The notes: generated by a model not told the origin, from the sequence alone. Shown: positions 26,519-35,153, counted from the stretch's first letter. The stretch: DNA of 64,000 nucleotides from Streptomyces sp. NBC_00576 (GCF_036345175.1 NZ_CP107780.1:2542001-2606000); one strand, 5' to 3'. A program made the numbers and translations.

Positions 26519-27847
26519 TCACTGCTCTGAGACCTGAGTGAGCTGGTCCTGGTAAGCATCTTTGATGCCGAGATGCTCACGTAGGCGCTCTATGTACCAA
26601 TTGTCGAACGCTTCGACGTCACCCTCGACTCCCGCATAGGGGCCGGGCTCGTATCCCGGGTCACTCGCACCGCGCTGGACCAGATCGACGAACGCCCGGT
26701 CCTGATCGTTCGTGGCACGCCACACGGCGATCAACGACTCGACGTCGTAGTCGACACCTTCGACGGCGTCGGCGTGCACGAGCCAGGTGGTGCGCACCAG
26801 GGTCTTGTCCGGAGCGACAGGCACGGCCCGGAAGACGACGGCGTGGTCGCTGAGCATGTGGAACCAGGAGTTGGGCTGCATGTGCAGTGACATGTCACCG
26901 AACTCGGGGGCCGAGATCTCACCCATCAGCTTGCGGCTGACCTGCGCCCCCGCCTCTCCGAAGGAGACGCCGGCGCCGTCGAGCGGCAGGTGGGTGATCT
27001 GGTATCCGGTGGGCCGGCCGTCGAGCTCGCGATGCGTGCCGATCGGCATGCCGGTCGCCGCGCAGGCGGAGTGCAGACGAGCCTCGGCGGCCTGGTAACG
27101 CTCGAGAACGGCACGCATCCGCGGGGGGTAGTCGCCCCCTGCGTAGAGGCCGACGGGGAAGTAGGCGGTGAGCAACTCGGGGTGACCGGCATCGCAGTGC
27201 TGGCACTCGCGGTTGTTCTCCACCACCAGCTTCCAGTTGCCCTCCTCGATCAGGTCGATCTGGTGCGCGACCTTCGCGTCCTGGAGCCGGTAGGGCGCCA
27301 GGTAGGGCTCGATGACCGCGGCCACCTCGTCGATGTCTGCGGGAGGCTCATCGGAGAGGCACACCATGACCAGGCCGGCCACGGTGCGCACACTGACGGG
27401 CTTGAGGCCGAACTGCTTACGGTCGAGCGCGGGGTCCTGGCCCTCGGCATGGATCAGGCTGCCGTCTGTGCGGTAGGTCCACTGGTGGTACGGGCAGACC
27501 AGGTTGCCCACAGAACCACACGCGTCCTGCAGGATCCGGGATCCGCGATGTCTGCAGACGTTGCGCAGGGCTCGAACGGTCTCGTCGTCGTCCCGCACGA
27601 TGATGATCGACTGCCGCCCGATGTCCAGGGTGACGTAATCGCCCGGCTCGGCCAGCTCCGCCTCCGTGCAGGCAAACAGCCAGTGCTTGCCGAATATGGC
27701 GTCCAGGTCGAGGTCGTACACCTCTTGGCTGGTGTAGAAGGGCGCCTCGAGGCTGTAGCCGACCGCTCGGCGCGCGACCATCTCAGCGATGTCAGGGGCC
27801 GATGCCGGATTGCCGGACGAGAAGTTCACGGGACATCTCCCACTCAT
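26519..27847 (-). CDS. Rieske non-heme iron oxygenase, betaine demethylase type (GbcA/Stc2-like)
   Basis: A 442-residue aromatic-ring-hydroxylase-fold alpha subunit. The Rieske [2Fe-2S] ligands are Cys98-x-His100 and Cys118-x2-His121. The mononuclear iron site follows in ENNRECQHCDAGH with His217 and His222 and bridging Glu214. The ExxQHC wording and the length are those of glycine-betaine, stachydrine and carnitine monooxygenases rather than aromatic dioxygenases. It should demethylate a quaternary amine, releasing formaldehyde. The partner reductase is encoded divergently (28302-29480). ATG 27847 fits the family N-terminus, although the ribosome site is weak. Confidence 0.87.
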   Translation of the reverse strand: MSGRCPVNFSSGNPASAPDIAEMVARRAVGYSLEAPFYTSQEVYDLDLDAIFGKHWLFACTEAELAEPGDYVTLDIGRQSIIIVRDDDETVRALRNVCRHRGSRILQDACGSVGNLVCPYHQWTYRTDGSLIHAEGQDPALDRKQFGLKPVSVRTVAGLVMVCLSDEPPADIDEVAAVIEPYLAPYRLQDAKVAHQIDLIEEGNWKLVVENNRECQHCDAGHPELLTAYFPVGLYAGGDYPPRMRAVLERYQAAEARLHSACAATGMPIGTHRELDGRPTGYQITHLPLDGAGVSFGEAGAQVSRKLMGEISAPEFGDMSLHMQPNSWFHMLSDHAVVFRAVPVAPDKTLVRTTWLVHADAVEGVDYDVESLIAVWRATNDQDRAFVDLVQRGASDPGYEPGPYAGVEGDVEAFDNWYIERLREHLGIKDAYQDQLTQVSEQ

Positions 27848-27872
27848 GATCAAGAATTCACGACGCGTCCCT

Positions 27873-28005
27873 GTTTCGCAGAGTGGGACAATCGCACTGT
27901 GCGAACCGAGGCTAGGAGTGACCCCATAACCTGTCAAGGGCTCCGTCCTGGCGGTTTCGATGGATTGCCGCCCGCTCGGTAAAGGCTTGATTACCTGGCG
28001 GTTTC
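27873..28005. promoter_or_regulatory. Divergent control region between demethylase and reductase genes
   Basis: The 454-bp gap 27848-28301 holds two ordered signals. An imperfect palindrome (GTTTCGCAGAGTG at 27873-27885 with CACTGTGCGAAC at 27895-27906; one mismatch) lies 26 bp upstream of the Rieske start. A 12-bp direct repeat CCTGGCGGTTTC occurs at 27947-27958 and 27994-28005, spaced 47 bp apart. Both are good operator candidates. The remainder of the gap to the reductase shows no gene. Confidence 0.6.
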
Positions 28006-28301
28006 ACCTGCCGACCCGGCTCACGGCGGCGGCGATCCGGTTGACGAACAAGCGGCGGCACCCTCACTCAAGGACCCCCGGGCGACCCGACGAGGCCTGT
28101 TGACAACCGAGGACCGGCAGACCCACTCTTGTCTCGCATACCACGATCGTTGCGCTATGCGGTACAGAGTTGCCCGATGGAGGCACCTGAGTCCAGGCGC
28201 GCAGAACTTGACGCTTTACCTGACCGAGGCGCTGCTCACCTGACGCAGCGGGTTCGGCTTCGAGTCACCAATCGGTGCCCACCGTGCTACTGGAGGTTCA
28301 A

Positions 28302-29480
28302 GTGGTGGTCGCAGCAACTGGCCCGGACACCGTCGTCACCGCAGGTGACCTGTTCGGGGCCCAGGCGGATTTCGGTCTGATGCCCCCGCCCTGGGCTCCG
28401 GACTGCTGGGGCGAGGAGGAGCAGGCGGTCCTGGTGTGCCGCAAGGTCCTCGAGATCACCCATGACGTCAAGAGCTTCCACTTCGAGGCCGACAGCCATC
28501 GCACGTTCAGCTTCGACCCGGGGCAGTTCATCACGCTCCAGCTCGAGATCGACGGGGCGGCGTTCACTCGCTGCTACACCATCTCGTCACCGCCGACCCG
28601 CCCGCACCTGATCTCGATCACGGTCAAGCGCGTCCCCGGTGGCCCGGTCTCCAACTGGCTGCACGACCACATGGTCCCCGGCGCACGCATCACCGCCCAG
28701 GCTCCATTGGGCGGCTTCACGCTGGCGAACCCGTCGGCGCCGAAGTACCTGTTCCTGTCCGCCGGCAGCGGCATCACTCCGCTCATGTCGATGACGCGGA
28801 CCATGTACGACCTCGGCTCGGATGCGGACGTCCTCTTCGTACACAGCGCCCGCACGCCCGCGGATATCATCTTCCGCCGCGAGCTGGAAGCCATGGCCGC
28901 TGTCATGCCGAACATCCGGGTCGTCAATGTGTGTGAGGACGACTACCCGTCGGAACGGTGGATGGGGCTGCGCGGCCGCCTTTCGGCGCCCATACTCCAG
29001 GCACTCGCACCCGATCTCGACGAACGCGAGACCTACACCTGCGGGCCCGCCGGCTACATGGCGTCGATCCGGGGCATCCTCGGGGAAGTCGGCTACGACA
29101 TGCGCGGCTACCACGAGGAGAGCTTCTCCTTCGAGAACCTCCCAGCCTCCGACGTTCCCCCTCCTGTCGATGGCGCCGCCGAGGGCGACGGAGCCGCGAC
29201 GCCACCCGGCGCACCCATCACCTACAGCGTCGAGTTCGTCCGCAGTGGCCGCACCGTCACCTGCGCCGCGGACGGAACCCTCCTCGACGCCGCCTACGCG
29301 GCCGGTCTCAGGCCTCCGGCCTCGTGCACCCAGGGAATGTGCGGGACCTGCAAGACAACCATGCTCTCCGGAGAGGTCGACATGCAGCACAACGGGGGGA
29401 TCCGTCCCCGCGAAGTCGCCCAGAACAAGATCCTGATCTGCTGCTCCAAGCCCCTGAGTAACGTCTGTATCGACGCATGA
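28302..29480 (+). CDS. Ferredoxin-NAD(P)H reductase partner of the Rieske demethylase (GbcB-like)
   Basis: A 392-residue flavoprotein fused to a ferredoxin. FAD-binding RCYTISSPPTRP, NAD-binding FLSAGSGITPLMSM and YTCGPAGYMASI are followed by a C-terminal plant-type [2Fe-2S] domain (CTQGMCGTCKTTM ... CC). This is the GbcB architecture that passes electrons to glycine-betaine demethylases. GTG 28302 is favoured because GGAGG lies 5 bp upstream; an in-frame GTG at 28275 has no site. Its stop overlaps the next gene by 4 bp. It is transcribed away from the oxygenase gene. Confidence 0.88.
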   Translation: MVVAATGPDTVVTAGDLFGAQADFGLMPPPWAPDCWGEEEQAVLVCRKVLEITHDVKSFHFEADSHRTFSFDPGQFITLQLEIDGAAFTRCYTISSPPTRPHLISITVKRVPGGPVSNWLHDHMVPGARITAQAPLGGFTLANPSAPKYLFLSAGSGITPLMSMTRTMYDLGSDADVLFVHSARTPADIIFRRELEAMAAVMPNIRVVNVCEDDYPSERWMGLRGRLSAPILQALAPDLDERETYTCGPAGYMASIRGILGEVGYDMRGYHEESFSFENLPASDVPPPVDGAAEGDGAATPPGAPITYSVEFVRSGRTVTCAADGTLLDAAYAAGLRPPASCTQGMCGTCKTTMLSGEVDMQHNGGIRPREVAQNKILICCSKPLSNVCIDA

Positions 29481-30613
29481 CAGCAGGCTGTGAGTTGACG
29501 AAGCCGAAGGGCAAAAACTTGTTGCCGAAGACGATGGCAGCCGTCCTCCTCACCGGTCATGGCGGACTGGAGAAACTCGAGTACCGGACGGACGTCGCCG
29601 TTCCCCGCCCCAAGAAGGGCGAGGTGCTCATCCAGGTCGCCGCCGCAGGGATCAACAACACGGACGTGAACACCCGTATCGGCTGGTATTCGAAAGCGAT
29701 CACCTCTGGGACAGGCGAAGGGGGATCAGCGGGTTTCGACGCCGTCGACGACGCGGACGCGACGTGGACCGGCAAAGCCCTTGAATTCCCCCGCATCCAG
29801 GGTGCGGACGTCTGCGGCCGCATCGCCGACGTGGGCGAGGGAGTTTCACGCGATCGCATCGGCGAACGAGTCCTCGTACGGAACATGCTGCGCACACCCG
29901 TCGACTACCAGCCCTTCGCATGCTGGACCTTCGGCAGCGAATGCGACGGCGGATTCGCACAGTTCACGGTTGCTCCCGCCGCGGAGACGTACGCCGTTCA
30001 CAGCGACTGGAGCGACGAGGAACTCGCGGCCGTGCCATGTGCCTACTCCACCGCGGAGAACATGCTGCACCGGGCCGCGGTAGGGGCGGAGCGTGTGCTC
30101 GTGACCGGCGCCTCGGGCGGAGTGGGGCTCGCCGCCGTACAACTCGCCAAACGCCGGGGCGCGACCGTCATCGCGGTGTGCTCGGCAACGAAGGCCGCCG
30201 ATGTCATGGCGCAGGGCGCCGACCGGACCGTTGACCGGGGCGCCGATCTGATCAGCGCCCTTGGCGGCGGCTCCGTCGACGTGGTGATCGATCTCGTCGG
30301 TGGCCCTCAGGTACCGAGCCTGCTGGACCTGCTGCGCCCCGGCGGCCGCTACGCCGTAGCGGGCGCCATCGGAGGGCCTGTCGCGGAGATCGATCTGCGC
30401 ACGCTGTACCTAAAAGACCTCACGGTGTTCGGCTGCACGTTCCAAGAGGACGAAGTGTTCGAGAACGTGATCAAGTACGTCGAACGCGAGGAAGTGCGAC
30501 CGGTTGTCTCCCGCACTTACCCCCTGGAAGCCATCGCTCAAGCGCAGGAAGATTTCCTCACGAAACGCCACCTCGGAAAGCTGGTGCTCATCCCGCCGGC
30601 CCCGACGGCGTGA
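29477..30613 (+). CDS. Zinc-type/quinone-oxidoreductase-like alcohol dehydrogenase
   Basis: A 378-residue medium-chain dehydrogenase/reductase. VAAAGINNTDVNTRIGWYSK replaces the usual zinc-binding Cys, suggesting a non-zinc quinone-oxidoreductase-like enzyme. The cofactor fold reads VTGASGGVGLAAVQLAKRRG, with no acidic residue in the next strand end, consistent with NADP. It starts 4 bp inside the reductase gene (ATGA) and is followed 18 bp later by the HpbD-like gene, so it belongs to the betaine operon. The substrate is unknown. The first ATG is used; an internal ATG (MAAVLLTG) could be the true start. Confidence 0.8.
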   Translation: MTAGCELTKPKGKNLLPKTMAAVLLTGHGGLEKLEYRTDVAVPRPKKGEVLIQVAAAGINNTDVNTRIGWYSKAITSGTGEGGSAGFDAVDDADATWTGKALEFPRIQGADVCGRIADVGEGVSRDRIGERVLVRNMLRTPVDYQPFACWTFGSECDGGFAQFTVAPAAETYAVHSDWSDEELAAVPCAYSTAENMLHRAAVGAERVLVTGASGGVGLAAVQLAKRRGATVIAVCSATKAADVMAQGADRTVDRGADLISALGGGSVDVVIDLVGGPQVPSLLDLLRPGGRYAVAGAIGGPVAEIDLRTLYLKDLTVFGCTFQEDEVFENVIKYVEREEVRPVVSRTYPLEAIAQAQEDFLTKRHLGKLVLIPPAPTA

Positions 30614-30631
30614 AAGCGAAAGAAGGTAAGA

Positions 30632-31735
30632 ATGCGCATCGCCGAGATTCACGTGTATCAAATGGACCTGCCGTTGAGCGGCAAGGTCTACCGGATGTCC
30701 GAAGGCGCCTATACGACCTTGGACTCGACGATTGTCGAAGTCGTGTCCGACACGGGAATCTCCGGCTGGGGGGAAGTGTGCCCGGTCGGCCCGACCTACG
30801 CGCAGGAGCACGCCCTGGGTGCCCGGGCCGCACTCAACCAGATGGCGCCTGGTCTGATCGGCAGAACGGTGACGGGTCCACTGGAGATACGCCGCGCGAT
30901 GGCAGCGCTCCTCCACGGGCACAACTACGCGAAGGCCGCGATCGACATCGCGATGCACGACCTGATCGGCAAGGCCCACGGCATACGGGTGTGCGACATG
31001 CTGGGCGGCGCGGCGAGCGAGCGCGTGAACTCCTATTACGCACTGCCCGTCGGCGAGCCGGATGAAGTTGCCCGCACCGCCGTGGAAAGGATCGCCGAGG
31101 GCTATCCGCGTCTTCAGATCAAGGTGGGCGGGCGACCGGTCGAACTCGATATCGAGACGATCCGCAAGGTGTGGGAAGCGACGGGTTGCACCCGCCTTTC
31201 CGTCGACGCCAACCGGGCGCTGAACACACGCGACGTGCTTCGCATCGGCCGGGAATGCGCCGACATCCCCTTCGTCTTCGAGCAGCCCTGCAACACGATG
31301 GAGGAGATCGCCGCGATTCGCGGGCAACTGCACCACGGGATCTACCTCGATGAGAACACCGAGAGTCTGAATGACGTGCTCCGGGCGATCTCGCTCGGAG
31401 TGTGCGACGGATTCGGACTCAAGGTCACCCGATTCGGCGGTCTGGGAGGTATCGCGACCGTCCGAGACCTCTGCGAGTCACGTTCCATGCCTCATACGTG
31501 TGATGACTCATGGGGAGGGGACATCATCGCTGCCGCATGCGTTCACATCGGCGCGACGGTGCAGCCGCGGCTGCTCGAAGGCGTATGGCTCGCCGAACCT
31601 TTCATGGACGTCCACTACGACTCGGACAATCCGGTCCGGGTCGTAGACGGCCATGTTCAGGTACCGACCGGCCCCGGTCTCGGCGTCGTTCCCGACGAGG
31701 GCGTCTTCGGCAAGCCTGTCGCATCCTTCGCGTAG
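30632..31735 (+). CDS. Enolase-superfamily racemase/epimerase resembling hydroxyproline-betaine 2-epimerase (HpbD)
   Basis: A 367-residue muconate-lactonizing subgroup protein. The acid/base lysines are Lys164 (LQIKVGG) and Lys264 (FGLKVTRFGG); metal ligands are Asp192 (SVDANRA), Glu217 (FEQPCN) and the Asp240-Glu241 pair. The two-lysine arrangement indicates 1,1-proton transfer (racemisation/epimerisation). Stretches such as CPVGPTYAQEHALGARAALN, HNYAKAAIDIA and FEQPCNTMEEIAAIRG closely resemble, from memory, HpbD of Pelagibaca, which epimerises trans-4-hydroxyproline betaine and racemises proline betaine. Last gene of the 28302-31735 operon, beside the Rieske demethylase and betaine importer, exactly the context described for HpbD. 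cis-3-Hydroxyproline dehydratase is the main alternative. Confidence 0.82.
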   Translation: MRIAEIHVYQMDLPLSGKVYRMSEGAYTTLDSTIVEVVSDTGISGWGEVCPVGPTYAQEHALGARAALNQMAPGLIGRTVTGPLEIRRAMAALLHGHNYAKAAIDIAMHDLIGKAHGIRVCDMLGGAASERVNSYYALPVGEPDEVARTAVERIAEGYPRLQIKVGGRPVELDIETIRKVWEATGCTRLSVDANRALNTRDVLRIGRECADIPFVFEQPCNTMEEIAAIRGQLHHGIYLDENTESLNDVLRAISLGVCDGFGLKVTRFGGLGGIATVRDLCESRSMPHTCDDSWGGDIIAAACVHIGATVQPRLLEGVWLAEPFMDVHYDSDNPVRVVDGHVQVPTGPGLGVVPDEGVFGKPVASFA

Positions 31736-31920
31736 CTGAGCGGAGGGTCAGGTGGACCGCCTGGTGGGGACCCCGTCCGGCTGACCACTCCACGGCCGTC
31801 GTCAGACAGCACGAGCCTGGTGACCGTGACCCAGTGGTGGGGCCCCGCTCGTCCGGACCGGGCTCAGGGCTCAGGCCCAGATGTCCCCGACGGTGAAGCC
31901 GAGGCGGACCGGACACACCG

Positions 31921-32275
31921 GACACGCACGATTCGACCGGCCCGGGCGCGTCTCTGGGCGCTTTCCTGGAGAGTCTCGACCGGCGGGTGACCGCGGGCTC
32001 GGAAGTGCACCTTCTCGTCGGGGGCGAGCCCGACAGCCCCGCCCGGGGCACGGTCGAGACATGGGTGCGGCGTCATCCACGTTTCCACCGGCATCTCGTT
32101 CCCACCGACGCGTCATGGCTCGACGAGGTCGAGGTTCTCCTGGCGAACAATCCGCTGCTCACCCACGAGAACGTGCCCGGCTTCGCGGCATCGACGACCG
32201 CACTCCGCGACGGCCTCCGCGCCTGGTGCGGCACGTGGACGCCACAATCAGATCCGTTCACATGGATGAGGCTTG
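31921..32275 (+). pseudogene. IS630-type transposase C-terminal relic
   Basis: The frame encodes FLESLDRRVTAGSEVHLLV, then HPRFHRHLVPTDASWLDEVE and later RDGLRAWCGTWTPQSDPFTW. These align with the second half of IS630-family DDE transposases (HPRFHLHFTPT..SW..QVE). The catalytic Glu position is kept but the expected DNYGTH stretch reads VGGEPDS, and the N-terminal half is absent. The 185 bp between the epimerase stop and this relic show nothing else. Confidence 0.65.
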
Positions 32276-32282
32276 ATAAAGA

Positions 32283-32370
32283 CTCAACTGCGTCCAGAAG
32301 TGCGCAGGAAGGTCGCCCCGACGACTCCGACGATCACGAGGGGGGCGAGGCCCAGGTAGAGCAGGAAACG
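32283..32370 (-). pseudogene. C-terminal relic of a membrane protein
   Basis: The minus strand reads RFLLYLGLAPLVIVGVVGA followed by TFLRTSGRS and stop, a single hydrophobic helix with a basic tail. A stop codon lies two codons upstream in the same frame, so no complete gene exists. The family is not recognised. The gap 32371-32489 beside it holds nothing else. Confidence 0.35.
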
Positions 32371-32489
32371 ACACCCTCACCGGTGCCGGGCCGACGGTGA
32401 CGCCTGGCAGAACGGGCTGCCGGTGACGGTGTCGGCGCCGGATCGCCGGCGGATTCCGGCGTGCCGGACACCACCCTGCGTCCGTGCCG

Positions 32490-32831
32490 TCAGCGCAGGA
32501 CCACCGTGCGCCTGCCCTGGACGAACACCCGGCCTTCGCAGTGCCACCGGACTGCTCGAGCCAGGGCCGCCGACTCCGCGTCACGGCCGATGGCGGCCAG
32601 GTCGTCGGGGGTGTGACTGTGGTCGACGTCGATGACCTCCTGGGTGATGATCGGGCCCTCGTCGAGGTCGGTGGTGACGTAGTGGGCTGTGGCGCCGACG
32701 AGCTTGACGCCCCGCTCGTGTGCCTGGTGGTAGGGCTTGGCGCCCTTGAAGCTGGGCAGGAACGAGTGGTGGATGTTGATCATGCGGCCGGCCAGTCGGG
32801 TGCACAGGTCGTCGTCGGAGAGCACCTGCAT
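32490..32831 (-). pseudogene. purU: purU C-terminal piece (downstream of the IS element)
   Basis: About 113 codons of formyltetrahydrofolate deformylase: MQVLSDDDLCTRLAGRMI, INIHHSFLPSFKGAKPYHQA, VGATAHYVTTDLDEGPI and the closing VFVQGRRTVVL. Catalytic His (IHHSFLPSF) and Asp (DLDEGPI) are retained. The piece begins exactly at the right end of the IS605-type element. The other half is at 34722-35153. Confidence 0.9.
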
Positions 32832-32841
32832 TTGACTTGCT

Positions 32842-32904
32842 CCTCGGGCTGAAGCCCGGGGATTCTGGCCTTCTCATCCGTAGCTGTGCCGCTACGCGGC
32901 ACAG
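32842..32904 (-). ncRNA. Predicted omega-RNA scaffold / right end of the IS605-type element
   Basis: Two hairpins follow each other at the 3' end of tnpB: 32884-32892 with 32896-32904 (9-bp stem, tnpB stop codon in the loop) and 32842-32849 with 32854-32861. In IS605-family elements this region is transcribed as the omega-RNA that guides TnpB, with the guide read from the DNA just outside the right end. Here that DNA is purU sequence. The RNA itself is inferred. Confidence 0.5.
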
Positions 32905-34115
32905 GTTTCGGGCGGGAATCCGTGGCTTCCTGTTTCTTCGCGCTGTGCCGGGACGAGTCCTGGTCTTACCGGCGCTCCGCAGGCTGTGACCGCCAGTCCG
33001 GCGGCCGTCTTGACGTTGATCGCGGCGTTGTGGTCGCGGTCGTGGAGGGTGCCGCAGGCGGTGCAGCTCCATTCCCTGACGTTCAGGGGCTTGGGTCCGT
33101 CTTTGACACCGCAGGCCGAGCAGGTCTGGGAGGTCGGCTCGAACCGGCCGATCTTCACCAGGGTCCGGCCGTACCGGAGTGCCTTGTACTCCAGCATGTG
33201 CACGAAGTGTGACCAGCCCGCGTCGTGCACGCTCTTGGCGAGCCTGGTGCGCGCGAGTCCGTTGACCGCCAGGTCCTCCACACCGATCGCTTGGTTCTCG
33301 CGGATCAGCTTGGTGGAGAGCTGGTGGTGGAACTCCCGGCGTGCGTCGGCAACCTGTGCGTGGGCGCGGGCGACCTTCAGGCGGGCCTTCTCCCGGTTCC
33401 TGGATCCCTTCTGCTTGCGGGACAGCTCCCGCTGGGCTTGCTTCAGTTTCTTCTCCGCGCGACGCAGAAACCGGGGACTGTCGATCTTCGTGCCGTCGGA
33501 GAGGACCGCGAAGTGGGTCAGGCCCAGGTCGATGCCGATCGTGTGGTCGGTGGCGGGCATCGCGGCGGCGTCGGCGTGCGGGTCGCTGTCGATGACGAAG
33601 GAGGCGAAGTACCGACCGGCCGCGTCCTTGATCACGGTGACCGAGGTCGGGGTAGTGGGCAGAGTGCGTGACCACTTCACCTTCACCGCCCCGATCTTCG
33701 GCAGGTTCAGCCGCCCACTGCCGGTGATCTTCCAGCGGGCATTGGCGGTGAACCGGATCGACTGCCGGTTGTCCTTGCGGGATTTGAACCGGGGCGCACC
33801 CGTCTTCGGACCCTTACGGGCTCCTTTGAGGGAGGCGAAGAAGTTCTTGTAGGCAGCCTCCACATCGCGCAGGGACTGCTGGAGCACGACGGCGGACACC
33901 TCGCCCAGCCACGACCGCGCGTCGGTCTGCTTCGCCTCGGTGACCAGCTTCCTGGAGAGTTCACCGGCCGTCGGGAACGCCTCGCCCGCTGTGCGAGCGT
34001 CCTCGCGGGCGCGCACCGCGTCGTTGAACACGACGCGGGCGCACCCGAACGCCTTCGCCAGTGCCGTTTGCTGGCCGGAGTCCGGGTACAACCTGAAGGC
34101 GTACCGAAGCTGCAT
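32892..34115 (-). CDS. tnpB: TnpB, RNA-guided nuclease of an IS605-type element
   Basis: A 407-residue TnpB with all RuvC residues: Asp196 (GIDLGLTHFAVL), Glu280 (GVEDLAVNGL) and Asp361 (HDRDHNAAINV). The zinc finger has Cys332/Cys335 and Cys351/Cys354. The N-terminal OrfB helix-turn-helix region (YAFRLYPDSGQQTALAKAFG) is complete. TnpB homologues cut DNA matching the omega-RNA guide and help retain the transposon. ATG 34115 lies 25 bp from the divergent tnpA start; the frame continues upstream only through tnpA antisense. Intact, so possibly active. Confidence 0.92.
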   Translation of the reverse strand: MQLRYAFRLYPDSGQQTALAKAFGCARVVFNDAVRAREDARTAGEAFPTAGELSRKLVTEAKQTDARSWLGEVSAVVLQQSLRDVEAAYKNFFASLKGARKGPKTGAPRFKSRKDNRQSIRFTANARWKITGSGRLNLPKIGAVKVKWSRTLPTTPTSVTVIKDAAGRYFASFVIDSDPHADAAAMPATDHTIGIDLGLTHFAVLSDGTKIDSPRFLRRAEKKLKQAQRELSRKQKGSRNREKARLKVARAHAQVADARREFHHQLSTKLIRENQAIGVEDLAVNGLARTRLAKSVHDAGWSHFVHMLEYKALRYGRTLVKIGRFEPTSQTCSACGVKDGPKPLNVREWSCTACGTLHDRDHNAAINVKTAAGLAVTACGAPVRPGLVPAQREETGSHGFPPETCAA

Positions 34116-34140
34116 GACCGTCACGCTACATACTTGGGTT

Positions 34141-34557
34141 ATGGGCGAGACGCGGAAGATCAGAACTGGCCGGCACTGTGTTTTCGTGATGCATGTGCAC
34201 TTGGTCTTCGTGACCAAGTTCCGGCACAACGTGTTCACGGATGTTCATCTGGCGCGGATGGAGGAGATCATGCGGTCGGTGTGTACGGACTTCGCGTGCG
34301 AGCTGGTGGAGTTCAACGGCGAGGACAACCACGTCCACCTCCTGGTGAACTTCCCGCCCAAGGTCGCCGTCACCAAACTCGTCAACTCACTCAAAGGAGT
34401 CTCCTCCCGCCGTCTGCGCCAGGAGTTCCCCGACCTGGTACGCCACTACTGGCGGGCCAACAAGCTCTGGTCCGGTTCCTACTTCGCCGGCACCGTCGCC
34501 GGCGCCCCACTCACCGCGGTCAGGCAGTACATCGAACAGCAGAACCGGCCCTCGTGA
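34141..34557 (+). CDS. tnpA: TnpA, Y1 HUH transposase
   Basis: A 138-residue IS200/IS605 transposase. The HUH motif is His64-Val-His66 (NHVHLLV) and the single catalytic tyrosine is Tyr130 (AVRQYIEQQ). Full family length. It is divergent from tnpB with a 25-bp gap that must contain both start regions. It cuts and rejoins single-stranded element ends. Confidence 0.93.
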   Translation: MGETRKIRTGRHCVFVMHVHLVFVTKFRHNVFTDVHLARMEEIMRSVCTDFACELVEFNGEDNHVHLLVNFPPKVAVTKLVNSLKGVSSRRLRQEFPDLVRHYWRANKLWSGSYFAGTVAGAPLTAVRQYIEQQNRPS

Positions 34558-34721
34558 GCATCACCCGGCCCCGCCGGGACCGGCCGTCGTGGCGCTCCGC
34601 GCCACGGGTGCGGAACACGCCGTCCGGCTCCGCCGGACAAGAACCTGCGACGCTCCGCGTCGCAACCCTCAGATTCGCTTCACCACCGGGCCGAAGCCCG
34701 ATGCACTGCGAATGAATCCCG

Positions 34722-35153
34722 GTAGCGGGACACCATGATCAGCACGCGGCGCCGGGTGCTGACCGGTTCGAGGTGCCACCGCATGGTGAAGGAGGAGGCC
34801 ACGGCGGCGAAGTCACGGCGCAGGGTCTGCGGGGTGTTCTCGCTGCCGACGGTGGCGAAGCGCACCCGCATGAAGAAGTGGCCGTCGCTGCGGTCTCCGA
34901 ACTGTTGGTTGTCGATGATGTCGCTGCCGTGCTCGACGAGGAACCGGGAGACGGCGTGGACGATGCCGGGAGCTTCGGGGCAGTCGAGGGTGAGTACGTG
35001 CTCGACCGGTGCCGTGGTGGGGTCGGTCCGCGAGTCGGAGTGGGCGGTTTCGGTTTCCATGTACTTGGCCTTCATGTCCCGGCCGGTGTCGCGCATGGCC
35101 TTGACGGCCTTGTCCGGGGTGACCTTGTGCGTGCCGTCACCGGTCGACGCCAT
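34722..35153 (-). pseudogene. purU: purU N-terminal piece (ACT domain)
   Basis: About 144 codons: a 45-residue lead, the ACT regulatory domain (HVLTLDCPEAPGIVHAVSRF ... GHFFMRVRFATVG) and the start of the formyltransferase domain (STRRRVLIMVSRY), where the IS element enters. Compared with known PurU proteins, about 70-80 residues between MVS and MQVL are missing beyond the insertion, so excising the IS would not restore a normal enzyme. PurU hydrolyses 10-formyl-THF to formate and THF. ATG 35153 overlaps the soxG stop by one base (TGATG). Confidence 0.88.

Larger units (their letters stand above)
32832..34721. mobile_element. IS605-type insertion sequence inside purU (1,890 bp)
   Basis: The element carries divergent tnpA (plus) and tnpB (minus), both apparently intact. 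On the tnpB strand the right end closes with a GC hairpin and GCAAGTCAA (32832 boundary), and the left end begins after CTAC (34722). Such elements insert 3' of a short target without duplication, and none is seen. The two flanks rejoin in frame as ...SRY|MQVL, which matches the ARYMQVL motif of PurU. The left end region (34558-34721) holds several hairpins, such as GTGGCGCTCCGCGCCAC. Confidence 0.85.

Noticed and set aside
28129..28380. Short frame upstream of the GbcB-like reductase
   Set aside because: It overlaps the reductase 5' end in another frame and has basic, motif-free composition.
33225..33671. Plus-strand frames inside tnpB
   Set aside because: Antisense to an intact TnpB with all catalytic residues; no independent support.
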